29,043 nucleotides of DNA from JANLSE01 sp038214135 (GTDB lineage: Bacteria; Chloroflexota; Chloroflexia; Chloroflexales; Roseiflexaceae): contig JBBQSD010000072.1 of the NCBI GenBank assembly GCA_038214135.1, positions 1-29,043 of the forward strand, given 5' to 3'. Below are positions 7,297 to 14,926 of this stretch, piece by piece. Under the pieces are notes generated by a model. It did not search any database. It had not been told where the DNA came from and saw nothing but the letters and a program-made list of their open reading frames with translations. Positions within the stretch are counted from its first letter, which is position 1, and each line of letters starts with the position of its first letter. The position numbers and the translations under genes are program-made.

Positions 7297-8148
7297 ATGA
7301 TGTTTCAGAATCTGAGTGCCGGGGCAGTTGGGATCAAGCTGCCGCTTCCCGAGCTGTTGAAGTTGGCGGCGAAAGTTGGTTGGGGCGGAGTCGAGCTGCC
7401 GGTTGCAGAAGCGTTGCAGCTTGAGCGAGCGCGGGGTGAGGGCACGGTTGCCAACCTGTATGCGGCAGCTGGCCTGAAGGCGGGTGGCTGGGGTTTGCCG
7501 CTCGACTGGCGTGTGCCCTATGATGAGGCTGCAATCCAGGAATTCGATCAGCAGACGGCATTGGCGGCCAGCTTGGGCAGCACCCGTTGTTTTACCTGGC
7601 TACTGCCATTTTCGGATGAGCGCCCATTCCGCGAGAACTTTGAGTTCCATATTCATCAGTTACGGCCAGTGGCGCGTGTACTGGAAGAGTATGGCTGCCA
7701 ACTGGGGCTAGAATTTATTGGGCCGCGAACGCTGCGCGAGAGCCATCGCTATGGCTTCATCTATACCATCGAGGGCATGCTCAGCCTGGCGGCAGCGATT
7801 GGGCCGAATGTCGGGCTGCTGGTTGATGCCTGGCATGTGTATACCGGCCTTGGCGTTCTGGCCGATCTGCGGACACTGCGTGCTGCCGATGTCGTCTATG
7901 TGCATATCAATGATGCGCCAACGGGTATCGCAATCGAGGCGCAGAATGATCATGTGCGTGCATTGCCTGGTGCAACCGGCGTGATCGATCTGAATGGCTT
8001 TCTGACAACACTGCGCGATATTGGCTACGATGGGCCGGTCACACCGGAGCCATTTGATCAGGCATTAGCTGCTCGCCCGCCGGATGAAATCTGCCAGATT
8101 ACCCACGAACACCTGGATCGGGTGTTTACGGCGGCTGGGGTAGCGTGA
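7297..8148 (+). CDS. Xylose-isomerase-like TIM-barrel protein (sugar phosphate isomerase/epimerase family)
   Basis: The frame is open further upstream, but that part is the C-rich repeat; tandem ATGs at 7297 and 7300 follow an AGAAGG site and give about 283 residues. The sequence fits the AP-endonuclease-2/xylose-isomerase-like barrel: GIKLPLPELLKLAAKVGWGGVELP at the start, and candidate metal ligands in LGLEFIGP (E139), LLVDAWHVY (D177, H180), YVHINDAP (H203) and VTPEPFD (E251). Such proteins isomerise or epimerise sugars, keto sugars or inosose-type compounds; the substrate here is unknown. The gene may be cotranscribed with the phosphoesterase and ridA, separated from them only by the palindrome. 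It is the first of three such barrels in the window. Confidence 0.88.
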   Translation: MMFQNLSAGAVGIKLPLPELLKLAAKVGWGGVELPVAEALQLERARGEGTVANLYAAAGLKAGGWGLPLDWRVPYDEAAIQEFDQQTALAASLGSTRCFTWLLPFSDERPFRENFEFHIHQLRPVARVLEEYGCQLGLEFIGPRTLRESHRYGFIYTIEGMLSLAAAIGPNVGLLVDAWHVYTGLGVLADLRTLRAADVVYVHINDAPTGIAIEAQNDHVRALPGATGVIDLNGFLTTLRDIGYDGPVTPEPFDQALAARPPDEICQITHEHLDRVFTAAGVA

Positions 8149-8618
8149 CGAATAGCCGATAGCCGATAGTCGAGTATTCAAGAGTCAGGAGTCAGGAGTC
8201 AGAATTCTGAACCACTGAGCTGCGGAACTACTAAACCGAGACCATCCTCACTTTCAGGTGAAGGGGTTTCTCAGACAGTTGCTTATTCCTCTCTCCCCAC
8301 AGGTGGGGAGGGGTGTAAAGGGTTTGTAAGAGGTCAATTCCCTCTCGCCCTGGCGTGGGAGCGGGGAGGCGCAGCAGGGCTGAGGGTGTCAGCCACAATC
8401 ATTCATCGTTCGCAGCCGTGGCATGACCAACAGGGGTTAGCGGGCCACCGACATCCATTAAACAAAAAAAGCAAACAACAGAACAAGCACCAAGATAAAA
8501 ATAGGGTAGAGACGCAATATCTTGCGTCTGGCAAAGATGCAGCCCCAAGCCGCCACGCGGAGTGGCATATAGGTGAACAAACAGCATACATACAGCATCG
8601 TGCAAAGGAGCAGAGGCG
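8149..8618. repeat. 470-bp repeat mosaic, no gene
   Basis: The spacer is built from repeats found elsewhere in the window. It has AGCCGAT-type 7-mers (8154-8174), AGTCAGG-type 7-mers (8183-8203), a CTCCCCAC/GTGGGGAG palindrome (about 8287-8312) with a related C-rich block to 8392, the TTCGCAGCCGTGGCATGA family element (8409-8426), and a perfect AGACGCAA (8510-8517) / TTGCGTCT (8522-8529) inverted repeat. The ORFs here have no RBS or recognisable content. The AAAGGAG for the next gene is at its end. Confidence 0.8.
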
Positions 8619-9668
8619 ATGGCAACACAAGCGAGCCTGAATCAGTTGGCGAATGAGCAGCGCTTGGCACCCTGGTCGTCGTGGGATCTTGGCCAAGCGC
8701 CGCAGGGCTACTTCCGCCTACCGATGACATCTGATGCCTCCCGTTTCTATCAGGAGCAGGGCTTTCTGGTGCTTGAGGATGCCCTTGATAGTACGGAATT
8801 GGATCAACTGATCGATGAGGCGGCGCAGATCTGCCGTGGCAATCGTGGAGCGATTCGCGGCATCACACCAGCACCGGCGGATGAAACCGATGCAGAGGTG
8901 ATGCGGCGCTATTTGTGTATTCACTTCCCGCACAAAATCTCGGAGATCATGTATCAGGCACTCGCTCAACCCGCGATTGTCGATGTGCTGACGAGTGTGA
9001 TCGGGCCGAATGTGAAGTGCATGCAATCGATGCTGTTCATTAAGGCATCTGGCAAGCCTGGGCAGGCCTGGCATCAGGATGAATTCTTCATTCCCACGCG
9101 GGATCGCTCACTGGCTGGCGCATGGATGGCTCTGGATGATGCGACGGTTGAGAATGGCTGTTTGTGGGTTATTCCAGGCTCGCAGCGCCATGGGCTGATC
9201 TGGCCGCAACACAGCCATGGCGATCGGCGCTTCGATTGTACTGGCGAGGCCATGTACTTCCCATATACCGATGACGACGCCGTGCCGGTTGAGGTCAAGA
9301 AGGGCAGTATTGTGTTCTTCAATGGCTATCTGCTGCATCGCTCGCTGCCAAACCATGCCAAGAGCGGCTTCCGCCGATCGCTCGTCAACCATTATATGAG
9401 TGCCGAATCGCTGCTACCCTGGCATGGCTTTCAGCCAGGGATGTCGGTGGCAACCGCCGATTATCGTGATATTGTGATTGTTGCCGGAAGCGACCCATAT
9501 GCCTGGAAGGGCACCGAAGATCGGGCCAGCGCCCATGTGCGGCCAAGTGGCGAGGGTGGGTGTGGTAACCAGGAGCGCAATGGCGCGGCACAGGTTGCTG
9601 CCGGATCGCCGGCACCGTCGATGGCAATGGCACCGTCAATGTCGGGTGATGACGATCACGATGATTAA
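8619..9668 (+). CDS. Phytanoyl-CoA dioxygenase (PhyH) family Fe(II)/2-oxoglutarate oxygenase
   Basis: The 349-residue product starts eight bases after AAAGGAG. The jelly-roll 2-oxoglutarate oxygenase core runs from about 40 to 290. FYQEQGFLVLEDALDSTELDQL is the usual PhyH N-terminal block, WHQDEFFIP gives the HxD iron ligands (H152, D154), and GYLLHRSLPN supplies the distal histidine (H240), with R252/R253 in FRRSLVNHY as the likely 2-oxoglutarate anchor. Members hydroxylate many small molecules, including acyl-CoA derivatives and, in some cases, aminoethylphosphonate; the substrate here is not evident. The last 50 residues are low complexity (Gly/Ala/Ser/Met, ending GDDDHDD), unusual for the family, and may be a late 3' extension. 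Confidence 0.9.
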   Translation: MATQASLNQLANEQRLAPWSSWDLGQAPQGYFRLPMTSDASRFYQEQGFLVLEDALDSTELDQLIDEAAQICRGNRGAIRGITPAPADETDAEVMRRYLCIHFPHKISEIMYQALAQPAIVDVLTSVIGPNVKCMQSMLFIKASGKPGQAWHQDEFFIPTRDRSLAGAWMALDDATVENGCLWVIPGSQRHGLIWPQHSHGDRRFDCTGEAMYFPYTDDDAVPVEVKKGSIVFFNGYLLHRSLPNHAKSGFRRSLVNHYMSAESLLPWHGFQPGMSVATADYRDIVIVAGSDPYAWKGTEDRASAHVRPSGEGGCGNQERNGAAQVAAGSPAPSMAMAPSMSGDDDHDD

Positions 9669-9753
9669 ATATTGTTCGCGGGAACCGTTCTGTTGCCCTG
9701 ATGTCGCTGTGCGCGGCAGGCTTATGGCCGCTGTGCGCGGCAGGCATTTCTTG
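9669..9753. repeat. Short direct repeats of the GCCGCTGTGCGCGGCAGGC type
   Basis: Three imperfect copies of a roughly 19-bp unit start near 9706, 9727 and 9754, spaced by 21-27 bp. The same motif, inverted and reduced to two copies, borders the related element near 22061-22110. No gene is visible here. It forms the outer edge of the larger element at 9754-9880. Confidence 0.65.
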
Positions 9754-9880
9754 GCCGCTACGCACGGCAGGCGGCTAGGGCGGTCCCGTCCGCCCTAGCA
9801 ACCCACGGTCGGGGCCTTGCCCCGAACCCCGAATAGAGCATGGTGGCTCTCCAACGCCCGTTGGTCATGCCACGGCTGCG
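9754..9880 (-). repeat. Roughly 126-bp dispersed element, copy A (inverse of 21955-22080)
   Basis: Read on the minus strand, this segment matches 21955-22080 with about eight mismatches by eye. It contains a perfect hairpin, CTAGGGCGG and CCGCCCTAG around six bases (about 9776-9799), and a GGGGC/GCCCC palindrome near 9813-9825. It ends in the TTCGCAGCCGTGGCATGA family motif (9863-9880). No coding content is apparent. Confidence 0.85.
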
Positions 9881-9907
9881 ATCACTATGCGTTTGTGGCT
9901 TTTATTT

Positions 9908-9990
9908 GGGCGAACACGAGGTTCGCCCCTACGTTTGTTCGGGCGGACACACCGGTCCGCGCCCTACACGGTTCTGGGTTCTTGGTTCTC
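9908..9990. repeat. Two hairpin modules of the GGGCGAAC/GTTCGCCC class
   Basis: GGGCGAAC (9908-9915) and GTTCGCCC (9921-9928) form one stem. A second stem follows, GGGCGGAC...GTCCGCGCCC, then text that on the minus strand reads GAACCAAGAACCC-like. This is the inverted form of the units in the tandem array at 21309-21745. It fills the spacer before the stop of the cyclase gene at 9993. Confidence 0.75.
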
Positions 9991-9992
9991 GG

Positions 9993-10772
9993 TTACGCTG
10001 GTGTAATTGCGATGACGCGTAATGGGCTGCCGCTGCCATCGACGATTTTGAGCGGTGCAGCGATGATTACTGCGCCAGTTGGCGGGAGCTGATCGAGATT
10101 GCATAGGCTGGCTAGGCCGAATTTCCCGGCTCCGTGCATGATTGTATGATTAGGAAATGGTGGATCGAAGGTTCCGGCCTGGCCTGCATCTGTGCCAACG
10201 GTTTCCACCCCGACGCCAAGGATGTCGCGGGAATGGGCCAGTAATTCGGAGGTGCTTTTGTGGAAGCCAGGGCTGTGTGGGCCATCGGCGGCGATATTGA
10301 GGAAGGCATCTGGATCGCTACGCTTGCTCCAATCGGTGCGCAGCAGTACCCACGATCCTGGTGCAATGCGGCCATGCTTGGCTTCCCAGGCGACAACATG
10401 TTCAGGGGTGAGCAGGAAATCGGGATTCTGTGCGACTTCGGCGGTGACGTTGATCACACAGGCTGGGCCGACGAAACGACGAACTGGGATCGTGTCGCAG
10501 CGGTTTTCCGGGAGTTCCTTGCCGGTGATCCAGTGGACGGGTGCGTCGAAGTGGGTGCCGGTGTGTTCGCCAAGATGCAGGGTGTTCCAATACCAACCTG
10601 GCCCTGGGGCGTCGTAGCGCGATATTTGTTCGATAGTTACGCCTGGCGATGAGGCGAAGATTGGTGGCAGGCCGATCACTGGTGTTTGCGGGCCGAGCGG
10701 CTGTGTGAGATCAACGATTTTGAGCGTGCCGGTGTTGAGTTCGGAAACTAGTTGGCTGAGTACGTTGGACAT
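9993..10772 (-). CDS. Cyclase family / kynurenine formamidase-like metal-dependent hydrolase
   Basis: The 259-residue product begins eight bases after AAAGGA. The signature HTGTHFDAPVH (70-80) supplies the conserved metal-binding His and Asp residues of the putative-cyclase (PF04199-type) family, which includes bacterial kynurenine formamidase and several amide or lactone hydrolases. Other family features are IVDLTQPLGPQTPVI near residue 20 and GVETVGTDAG followed by PNHTIMHGAGKFGLASLCNLDQLP in the C-terminal half. Length is slightly above the usual 210-260. On the minus strand it follows the ThDP decarboxylase genes after a repeat-filled gap. The substrate is not evident; no tryptophan-catabolic neighbour is visible, so a kynurenine role is only one possibility. 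Confidence 0.9.
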   Translation of the reverse strand: MSNVLSQLVSELNTGTLKIVDLTQPLGPQTPVIGLPPIFASSPGVTIEQISRYDAPGPGWYWNTLHLGEHTGTHFDAPVHWITGKELPENRCDTIPVRRFVGPACVINVTAEVAQNPDFLLTPEHVVAWEAKHGRIAPGSWVLLRTDWSKRSDPDAFLNIAADGPHSPGFHKSTSELLAHSRDILGVGVETVGTDAGQAGTFDPPFPNHTIMHGAGKFGLASLCNLDQLPPTGAVIIAAPLKIVDGSGSPLRVIAITPA

Positions 10773-11064
10773 AAAGAGTTTCCTTTCGGTATGTTGCTGG
10801 TGTCGAGCTGATTTCCCTTACCCCGGCTGCGCCGTTCCTTTCTCCCAATGGGAGAGGGGCCAGGCCAACCTGATCTGAAGGATTTCGCTACTGATATTCT
10901 AGCAGTACCGTGCGGCGTGGCTGTTGCACGCTGGTGGAATGAATGAATGATGTTCTCATTGGCCACAGACATTTTTTATGACATGCCGTATTGCTGATAC
11001 GGGCGGTTCACGGAGCGCCCCTACGTCGTTGATGGCATTGTACAGACGCAATATCTTACATATC
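10773..11064. repeat. Repeat-filled spacer with a possible extended -10 element
   Basis: It carries a C-rich palindrome (TCTCCCA 10841-10847 / TGGGAGA 10849-10855), a half-decayed AGACGCAATATCTT element (11044-11057) and a GGGCGGTTCACGGAGCGCCCC-like hairpin near 11006. On the minus strand TGCTAGAAT (plus 10896-10904) is a candidate extended -10 for the cyclase gene. No gene is seen. Confidence 0.5.
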
Positions 11065-11634
11065 TCACCGGGCGAGGTTTTTGAGGTAGCGGGCGAACTG
11101 GAAGCGGTTCTCCAATAATGGCAGATCGGTCAGGAACACAGGCGGGCCTTTGGCTTCGACCTTGGCGACCAATGTGGTGAGTTGGTTTGCATCGAGCGCT
11201 TGGCTGAATGCCTGTTGAAAGGATTCGAGATTGTGGACGGTAGCGGTGTGTGGTATGCCAGCGGCATGGGCAATTCCGGCCAGATCGCTGCCGGTTGCGG
11301 TTGCGGTTGGGAAGCCGCCGACAGACAATAGGCTTTCGTTGTCGAACACGACATGGACGAGATTTGGTGGCCGATAACGGGCCAGGGTTGTCAGGCCGCC
11401 AAGGTTCATCAGCAGCGAGCCATCGCCATCGAAGACGATGACCTTGAGTTCGGGGCGGCTGAGAGCGATGCCCAGGCCCATGGAAGATGCCAGGCCCATG
11501 GCGTGTTGCAGGTAGAAGAAATTGGGCTGGTGGCCGATTGATTGTAGTTCGGCGGAGACAGCGCCCATGATTGTGACAACGACACATTGTTCGAGTTGAT
11601 TATAGATTGCCCGTAGTGCATCAATTCGCAGCAT
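11065..11634 (-). CDS. ThDP-binding decarboxylase, beta (C-domain) subunit, sulfopyruvate/phosphonopyruvate decarboxylase type
   Basis: The start at 11634 (MLRIDALRAIYNQLEQ) has GGAGG seven bases upstream; 189 residues result. The ThDP/Mg motif GDGSLLMNLGGLTTLA (70-85, D71 and N77) and the block FYLQHAMGLASSMGLGIALS (40-59) resemble the ComE subunit of sulfopyruvate decarboxylase and the matching half of phosphonopyruvate decarboxylase. With the alpha subunit it would decarboxylate a 2-oxo acid carrying a sulfonate or phosphonate to the corresponding aldehyde. The alpha gene ends two bases before this start, so the pair is translationally coupled. Neither a PEP mutase nor a phosphosulfolactate pathway gene is in the window, so the substrate remains open. 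Confidence 0.88.
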   Translation of the reverse strand: MLRIDALRAIYNQLEQCVVVTIMGAVSAELQSIGHQPNFFYLQHAMGLASSMGLGIALSRPELKVIVFDGDGSLLMNLGGLTTLARYRPPNLVHVVFDNESLLSVGGFPTATATGSDLAGIAHAAGIPHTATVHNLESFQQAFSQALDANQLTTLVAKVEAKGPPVFLTDLPLLENRFQFARYLKNLAR

Positions 11635-11636
11635 GG

Positions 11637-12149
11637 CTATTCCTCCCACATCAGGTCGCGGCAGAGTAGCAGTGCGACTGGCTTGAGCGATGATTCGGCC
11701 AGGGCCTGGGCTTTACGGATGCGACGGGCCACATGGGCTGGTTCTTCCAGGCGCGTATAGGGGATGCTGAGTGCGTTGAGTAATGCTTCGGTGACGCTGC
11801 CGCCCTCGGTTTGCCATGGATCGCGCTCGCCAAATTCGCCGCGATAGCTGATCAGCATGAGCAGCGGGATGCGATACAGGCGGGCTAATGAGACGATGCC
11901 ATTGATGCTTTGCAGGAAGCCGTGGTTCTGCATGAGCATGGCCGATTTCACGCCAGCCAGATGTGCGCCAGCCGAGATCCCGACGCCCTCTTCTTCCTTG
12001 GCCAGCCGCACCAGCGTCGTTTGCGGGTCATCATCGGCCATACGGATGAGATGCACCAGCCAGGTTTCGGGCAATGCCGACATGATGCGGATGTCGCAGG
12101 CCTTGAGTGCAGCATAGATCAGTTGTGAGTTTGTGACTGAGACGGGCAT
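11637..12149 (-). CDS. ThDP-binding decarboxylase, alpha (PYR-domain) subunit
   Basis: This 170-residue protein corresponds to the pyrimidine-binding half of a ThDP enzyme. AKEEEGVGISAGAHLAG (50-66) carries the glutamate that activates the cofactor, MLMQNHGFLQSINGIVSLARLYRIPLLMLISYRGEFGERDP (71-111) is the typical continuation, and the C-terminus closes the domain. The size and split arrangement match the ComD subunit of sulfopyruvate decarboxylase; single-chain phosphonopyruvate decarboxylases are about 380 residues. The gene is directly followed by the beta subunit (two-base gap) and preceded by a repeat-rich spacer and the class-III aminotransferase. Together, aldehyde formation followed by transamination (or the reverse order) is a reasonable pathway guess. 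Confidence 0.88.
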   Translation of the reverse strand: MPVSVTNSQLIYAALKACDIRIMSALPETWLVHLIRMADDDPQTTLVRLAKEEEGVGISAGAHLAGVKSAMLMQNHGFLQSINGIVSLARLYRIPLLMLISYRGEFGERDPWQTEGGSVTEALLNALSIPYTRLEEPAHVARRIRKAQALAESSLKPVALLLCRDLMWEE

Positions 12150-12170
12150 AGCGAGATCCTTTGAGAACTA

Positions 12171-12210
12171 CCCTCACCCCCTGCCCCCTCGCCCACGCCG
12201 GGGCGAGGGG
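12171..12210. repeat. C-rich palindrome upstream of the decarboxylase genes
   Basis: CCCCTCGCCC (12185-12194) and GGGCGAGGGG (12201-12210) form a perfect 10-bp stem with a six-base loop, preceded by CCCTCACCCC (12171-12180). It belongs to the same family as 7216-7273. On the minus strand it lies just ahead of the alpha subunit start at 12149 and could affect its transcription. Confidence 0.8.
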
Positions 12211-12221
12211 AGGCCACCATG

Positions 12222-12510
12222 TTGCAATGCGGTATCGGTGTGGGCGGATGCGATATGGCATCGGTGCGGGCGAACACGAGGTTCGCCCCTACATCGATGG
12301 TCCGTCGGTGTCCACGGCGCACCATTGGCCACGGTGTTGCAATGTGGCATCGGTGTGGGCGGATGCGAGGTTCGCCCCTACATCGATGGTCCGTCGGTGC
12401 ATATGGCGCGCCATTGGCTACCGCGTTGCAATGTGGCATCGGTGTGGGCGAACACGAGGTTCGCCCCTACATCCATTGTCCGTCGGTGTCCACGGCGCAC
12501 AGCCCCACTA
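12222..12510. repeat. Three tandem copies of an 89-bp hairpin-bearing repeat
   Basis: Units beginning TTGCAATG start at 12222, 12337 and 12426; the last two are 89 bp apart and the first has about 26 extra bases. Each holds a GGGCG..CGCCCCTAC hairpin (for example GGGCGAAC 12268-12275 / GTTCGCCC 12281-12288), then CATCGATGGTCCGTCGGTG and GGCGCACCATTGGC-like text. A single diverged copy lies at about 24798-24880. The overlapping plus-strand ORFs are repeat artefacts. Nothing else occupies this spacer. Confidence 0.85.
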
Positions 12511-12524
12511 TAAAGCGCAGTGGC

Positions 12525-13859
12525 CTACACCAACAGCGCTGGATACACCTCCTCAATATATGGCTTGAGCACATGCAGCGCGGCGCTGAATCGATCGACA
12601 GCATGGGATATATGATCTGGTTCCATCACTGTCGAGATATTGTATTCACCGCGAGCTGCTGCATATAGCCCGTGGTTGATCAGTTCCAGATGCAGTAGCA
12701 TTGGCAGATTGCCAGCGCTAACAAAGCCAGCCTGAATATCCTCCATGTTTGTGATCGGGCCGTTGCGCCAGTGAACCTGCACGAGTGATCCAACCGATGT
12801 TGTGCTGCCATTGATCCCGGCCTCGATAAAGGCCTCATCGAAGCCCTGCGCGAGTGCTGCACCCAGAGCGTTGATCCGATCAATCGCTGGTTTGTCGAGC
12901 AGGCGCAGGCTGGCCAGGCCAGCGGCCATGGTGGTGCTGTGACCATTGAATGTGCCTGAATGCAGGATCGGATGTGGTTGGTATGGGCTAAACTGCTGCA
13001 TGATTTCGCGCTTGCCACCAAATGCGCCCACCGCAAAACCGCCGCCGATGATCTTGCCGAGCGCTGTGAGATCGGGGGGGACGCCAGCAATCGCCTGGTA
13101 GCCACCCTCATGCAGCCGTAGTGTCACGACTTCATCGAAGATTAGCAGTACGCCATAGCGATCCGCCAGATCGCGCAAGCCCTGCAAATAGCCTGGTTGT
13201 GGCAATGGGATTCCACCAGCATTGGGCACGGGTTCCAGAAGTATTGCGGCGATGCTGGCACTATGTTGCTGTAACAATGCTTCGGTGGCAGCCAAATTGT
13301 TGAATGGCACAAAGAATAGGTGTTGGCGCAGCCCGTTTGGAATGCCGCGATCTGTTTCGGGATCGTGGGTTGCGGCAGCCAGGTCATGCGAGCCATGGTA
13401 GGAACCGATCATCTTGATGATGCCATCGCGCCCGGTGTAGGCGCGGGCCGCCCGAATTGCAAGCATCGTCGCTTCGGTGCCAGAATTGGTAAAACGCAAT
13501 TGTTCAACACATGGCACACGCGAACAGATTAGTTCGGCAAGTTCAACCTGAGCGACCATTGGTGCGGCATATACCGATCCATTGGGCAGTTGGCTACGGG
13601 CGGCTTCCAGCAATAGCGGGTTGGCATGGCCATGCACAAGCGATGTGTAGTTGTTCAGGAAATCGAGGTACTGATTGCCATCAAGATCGGTCAGCTTCGT
13701 GCCCTGGCCCGCAACCATATAGGCAGGGTAGGGCGTATAGAACACGCCGGTGCGTGTATCGCCACCAGGGAGCACCCGTTTGGCACGTTCGGTAAATGCC
13801 TGGGATGCGGGCGTGCGGCTATGGTAGGTTGCAATAATCTGTTCGGGAATCGTCGGCAT
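12525..13859 (-). CDS. Class-III PLP aminotransferase / aminomutase-like
   Basis: The start at 13859 has GGAAAGGAAG seven bases upstream and yields 444 residues; an ATG eight codons earlier lacks a better site. The fold-type I landmarks are all present: NSGTEATM (125-132) binding the phosphate, SYHGSHD (153-159), LIFDEVVT (239-246) with D242 contacting the pyridine nitrogen, and the Schiff-base lysine K269 in LTALGKIIGGG. Overall it resembles glutamate-1-semialdehyde aminomutase and its relatives in secondary metabolism. It sits upstream of the split decarboxylase on the same strand, so an aminated product of the decarboxylation aldehyde (for example a taurine- or aminoethylphosphonate-like compound) is conceivable. 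A housekeeping haem role is less likely in this context but not excluded. Confidence 0.9.
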   Translation of the reverse strand: MPTIPEQIIATYHSRTPASQAFTERAKRVLPGGDTRTGVFYTPYPAYMVAGQGTKLTDLDGNQYLDFLNNYTSLVHGHANPLLLEAARSQLPNGSVYAAPMVAQVELAELICSRVPCVEQLRFTNSGTEATMLAIRAARAYTGRDGIIKMIGSYHGSHDLAAATHDPETDRGIPNGLRQHLFFVPFNNLAATEALLQQHSASIAAILLEPVPNAGGIPLPQPGYLQGLRDLADRYGVLLIFDEVVTLRLHEGGYQAIAGVPPDLTALGKIIGGGFAVGAFGGKREIMQQFSPYQPHPILHSGTFNGHSTTMAAGLASLRLLDKPAIDRINALGAALAQGFDEAFIEAGINGSTTSVGSLVQVHWRNGPITNMEDIQAGFVSAGNLPMLLHLELINHGLYAAARGEYNISTVMEPDHISHAVDRFSAALHVLKPYIEEVYPALLV

Positions 13860-14162
13860 GAGGCGCTTCCTTTCCTCGTGCAAGCAATGCTCAAGACATA
13901 TGGAGAAGTTTCGTATGCGCTGATTGTATCACGGCTGATTGTGTAGCATGAACAGGGGCGGATGAGCGCGAGAGTTTCGCATAAAGCGGCCTACCACGAA
14001 CGGATGCGTGCGTCCGCCGCAACGATCTGTGAAGACTGGCAGTCTTTGGCAGTTATTTGCCTTGCCATGGCAGTGGATTCTGGCATATGGTGAGCGTGTG
14101 ATATGACAGCCCAGGCCAATTCTGCATAAGGAGCGCATATGCCTACGAAGAGGAGTACGATC
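13860..14162. promoter_or_regulatory. Divergent spacer with a possible plus-strand promoter
   Basis: Spacer between the aminotransferase (minus) and the small membrane protein (plus). TTGCCA (14062-14067) and TATGGT (14086-14091), 18 bp apart, form a mediocre plus-strand promoter. TACAAT on the minus strand (plus 13923-13928) could be a -10 box for the aminotransferase. AAGACT-GGC-AGTCTT (14033-14047) is a small perfect palindrome of unknown role. Unlike most other long spacers here, it contains none of the dispersed repeats. Confidence 0.35.
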
Positions 14163-14582
14163 ATGTCCCACACGTTTCACAAGTTCTGGCTAAAAATCAC
14201 TGCTATTGTTGTCGGGTCTTTTGGGCCGGTCTTCTTTTTGGGAACAATGGTGCCGACATCTGAGCTCGCTCGATTAACGCTTGATATTTTGAGTTGGCCG
14301 CTGGATGGCCTCCAGACCTATACATCCCCCGACACTCGGTTTCTGTCTGCGCTTACGGGCGGCTTCCTTTTTGGCTGGGGCGTCATGATATGGTGTTTGT
14401 CGGCATGGGTTTATGCTGCCCAGCCCGAGGCTGTGCGCCGAACTGTGCTGATCGGCATTCTGGCTTGGTTCGTTTTGGACAGCGCAGGGTCTATCGCATC
14501 TGGAACACCCTCAAACGCTTTCTTCAATGTCATCGTCCTGCTCGTGGCGGTTGGCCCGTTGTGGCGCTCTGCAAGGGCATGA
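14163..14582 (+). CDS. Small integral membrane protein of unknown function
   Basis: The gene encodes 139 residues from 14163 (MSHTFHKFWLKITAIVVGSF), seven bases after GAGGAG. An in-frame ATG at 14139, five bases after AAGGAG, is an equally well equipped alternative that would add eight residues. About four membrane helices are predicted: near 10-30, 60-85 (ALTGGFLFGWGVMIWCLSAWVY), 95-112 and 115-135. The motif FLSALTGGFLFGWGVMIW recalls a small bacterial membrane family without a known role that I cannot name with certainty. It is isolated between two divergent or convergent minus-strand genes and is followed by what looks like a decayed AraC-type regulator. Confidence 0.75.
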   Translation: MSHTFHKFWLKITAIVVGSFGPVFFLGTMVPTSELARLTLDILSWPLDGLQTYTSPDTRFLSALTGGFLFGWGVMIWCLSAWVYAAQPEAVRRTVLIGILAWFVLDSAGSIASGTPSNAFFNVIVLLVAVGPLWRSARA

Positions 14583-14625
14583 ACTGGCTATCAAGGCAAA
14601 TATGAATCAAACAGGCTTCTATCTC

Positions 14626-14926
14626 ATGAGCACGATCACCTTTTCGCTGTTTCCCACAGCGCCAGCATTGCATCGTGATGTTGAGTGCATCCGCTTGTCG
14701 GTTCATACCGGAACAAAAGCCTTGACAACAAAAACATGTCCGAATGGTTTGCCTGGAATCGTGTTTCAGATGGGCAGGATGGCTCCGTCGTTTCAAGCAT
14801 TTCAACGAGGTCTGCGAAAATTTCAAATTTGCCCGCTCGGATGGCGAGAGAATCACGCTTCTCAGTGAATTCCTGATTGCCAGGCTAGCAGAAGGTATCA
14901 GGCGGGGAGGGGTTGCTTCCAGGTGA
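14626..14926 (+). pseudogene. Probable remnant of an AraC-type regulator N-terminal domain
   Basis: From an ATG at 14626 one frame reads LFPTAPALHRDVECIRLSV, then CPNGLPGIVFQMG, resembling the start of AraC-family regulators with the 'hPALRPYVExxW...LPDGxxDLIFNLG' pattern. After about 14790 similarity moves to another frame, FNEVCENFKFARSDGERITLLSEFLIARLAEG, resembling the last helices of the same sensor domain. The middle of the domain and the whole DNA-binding HTH are missing. This suggests an internal deletion plus frameshift. The identification is by eye from short stretches. The segment lies in the spacer 14583-14897 and slightly overlaps the end of the next minus-strand gene. Confidence 0.33.

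Noticed and set aside
12133..12668. Three overlapping plus-strand ORFs of 126-149 residues
   Set aside because: They cover the 89-bp tandem repeat and the antisense of the aminotransferase end; the peptides are repeat translations.
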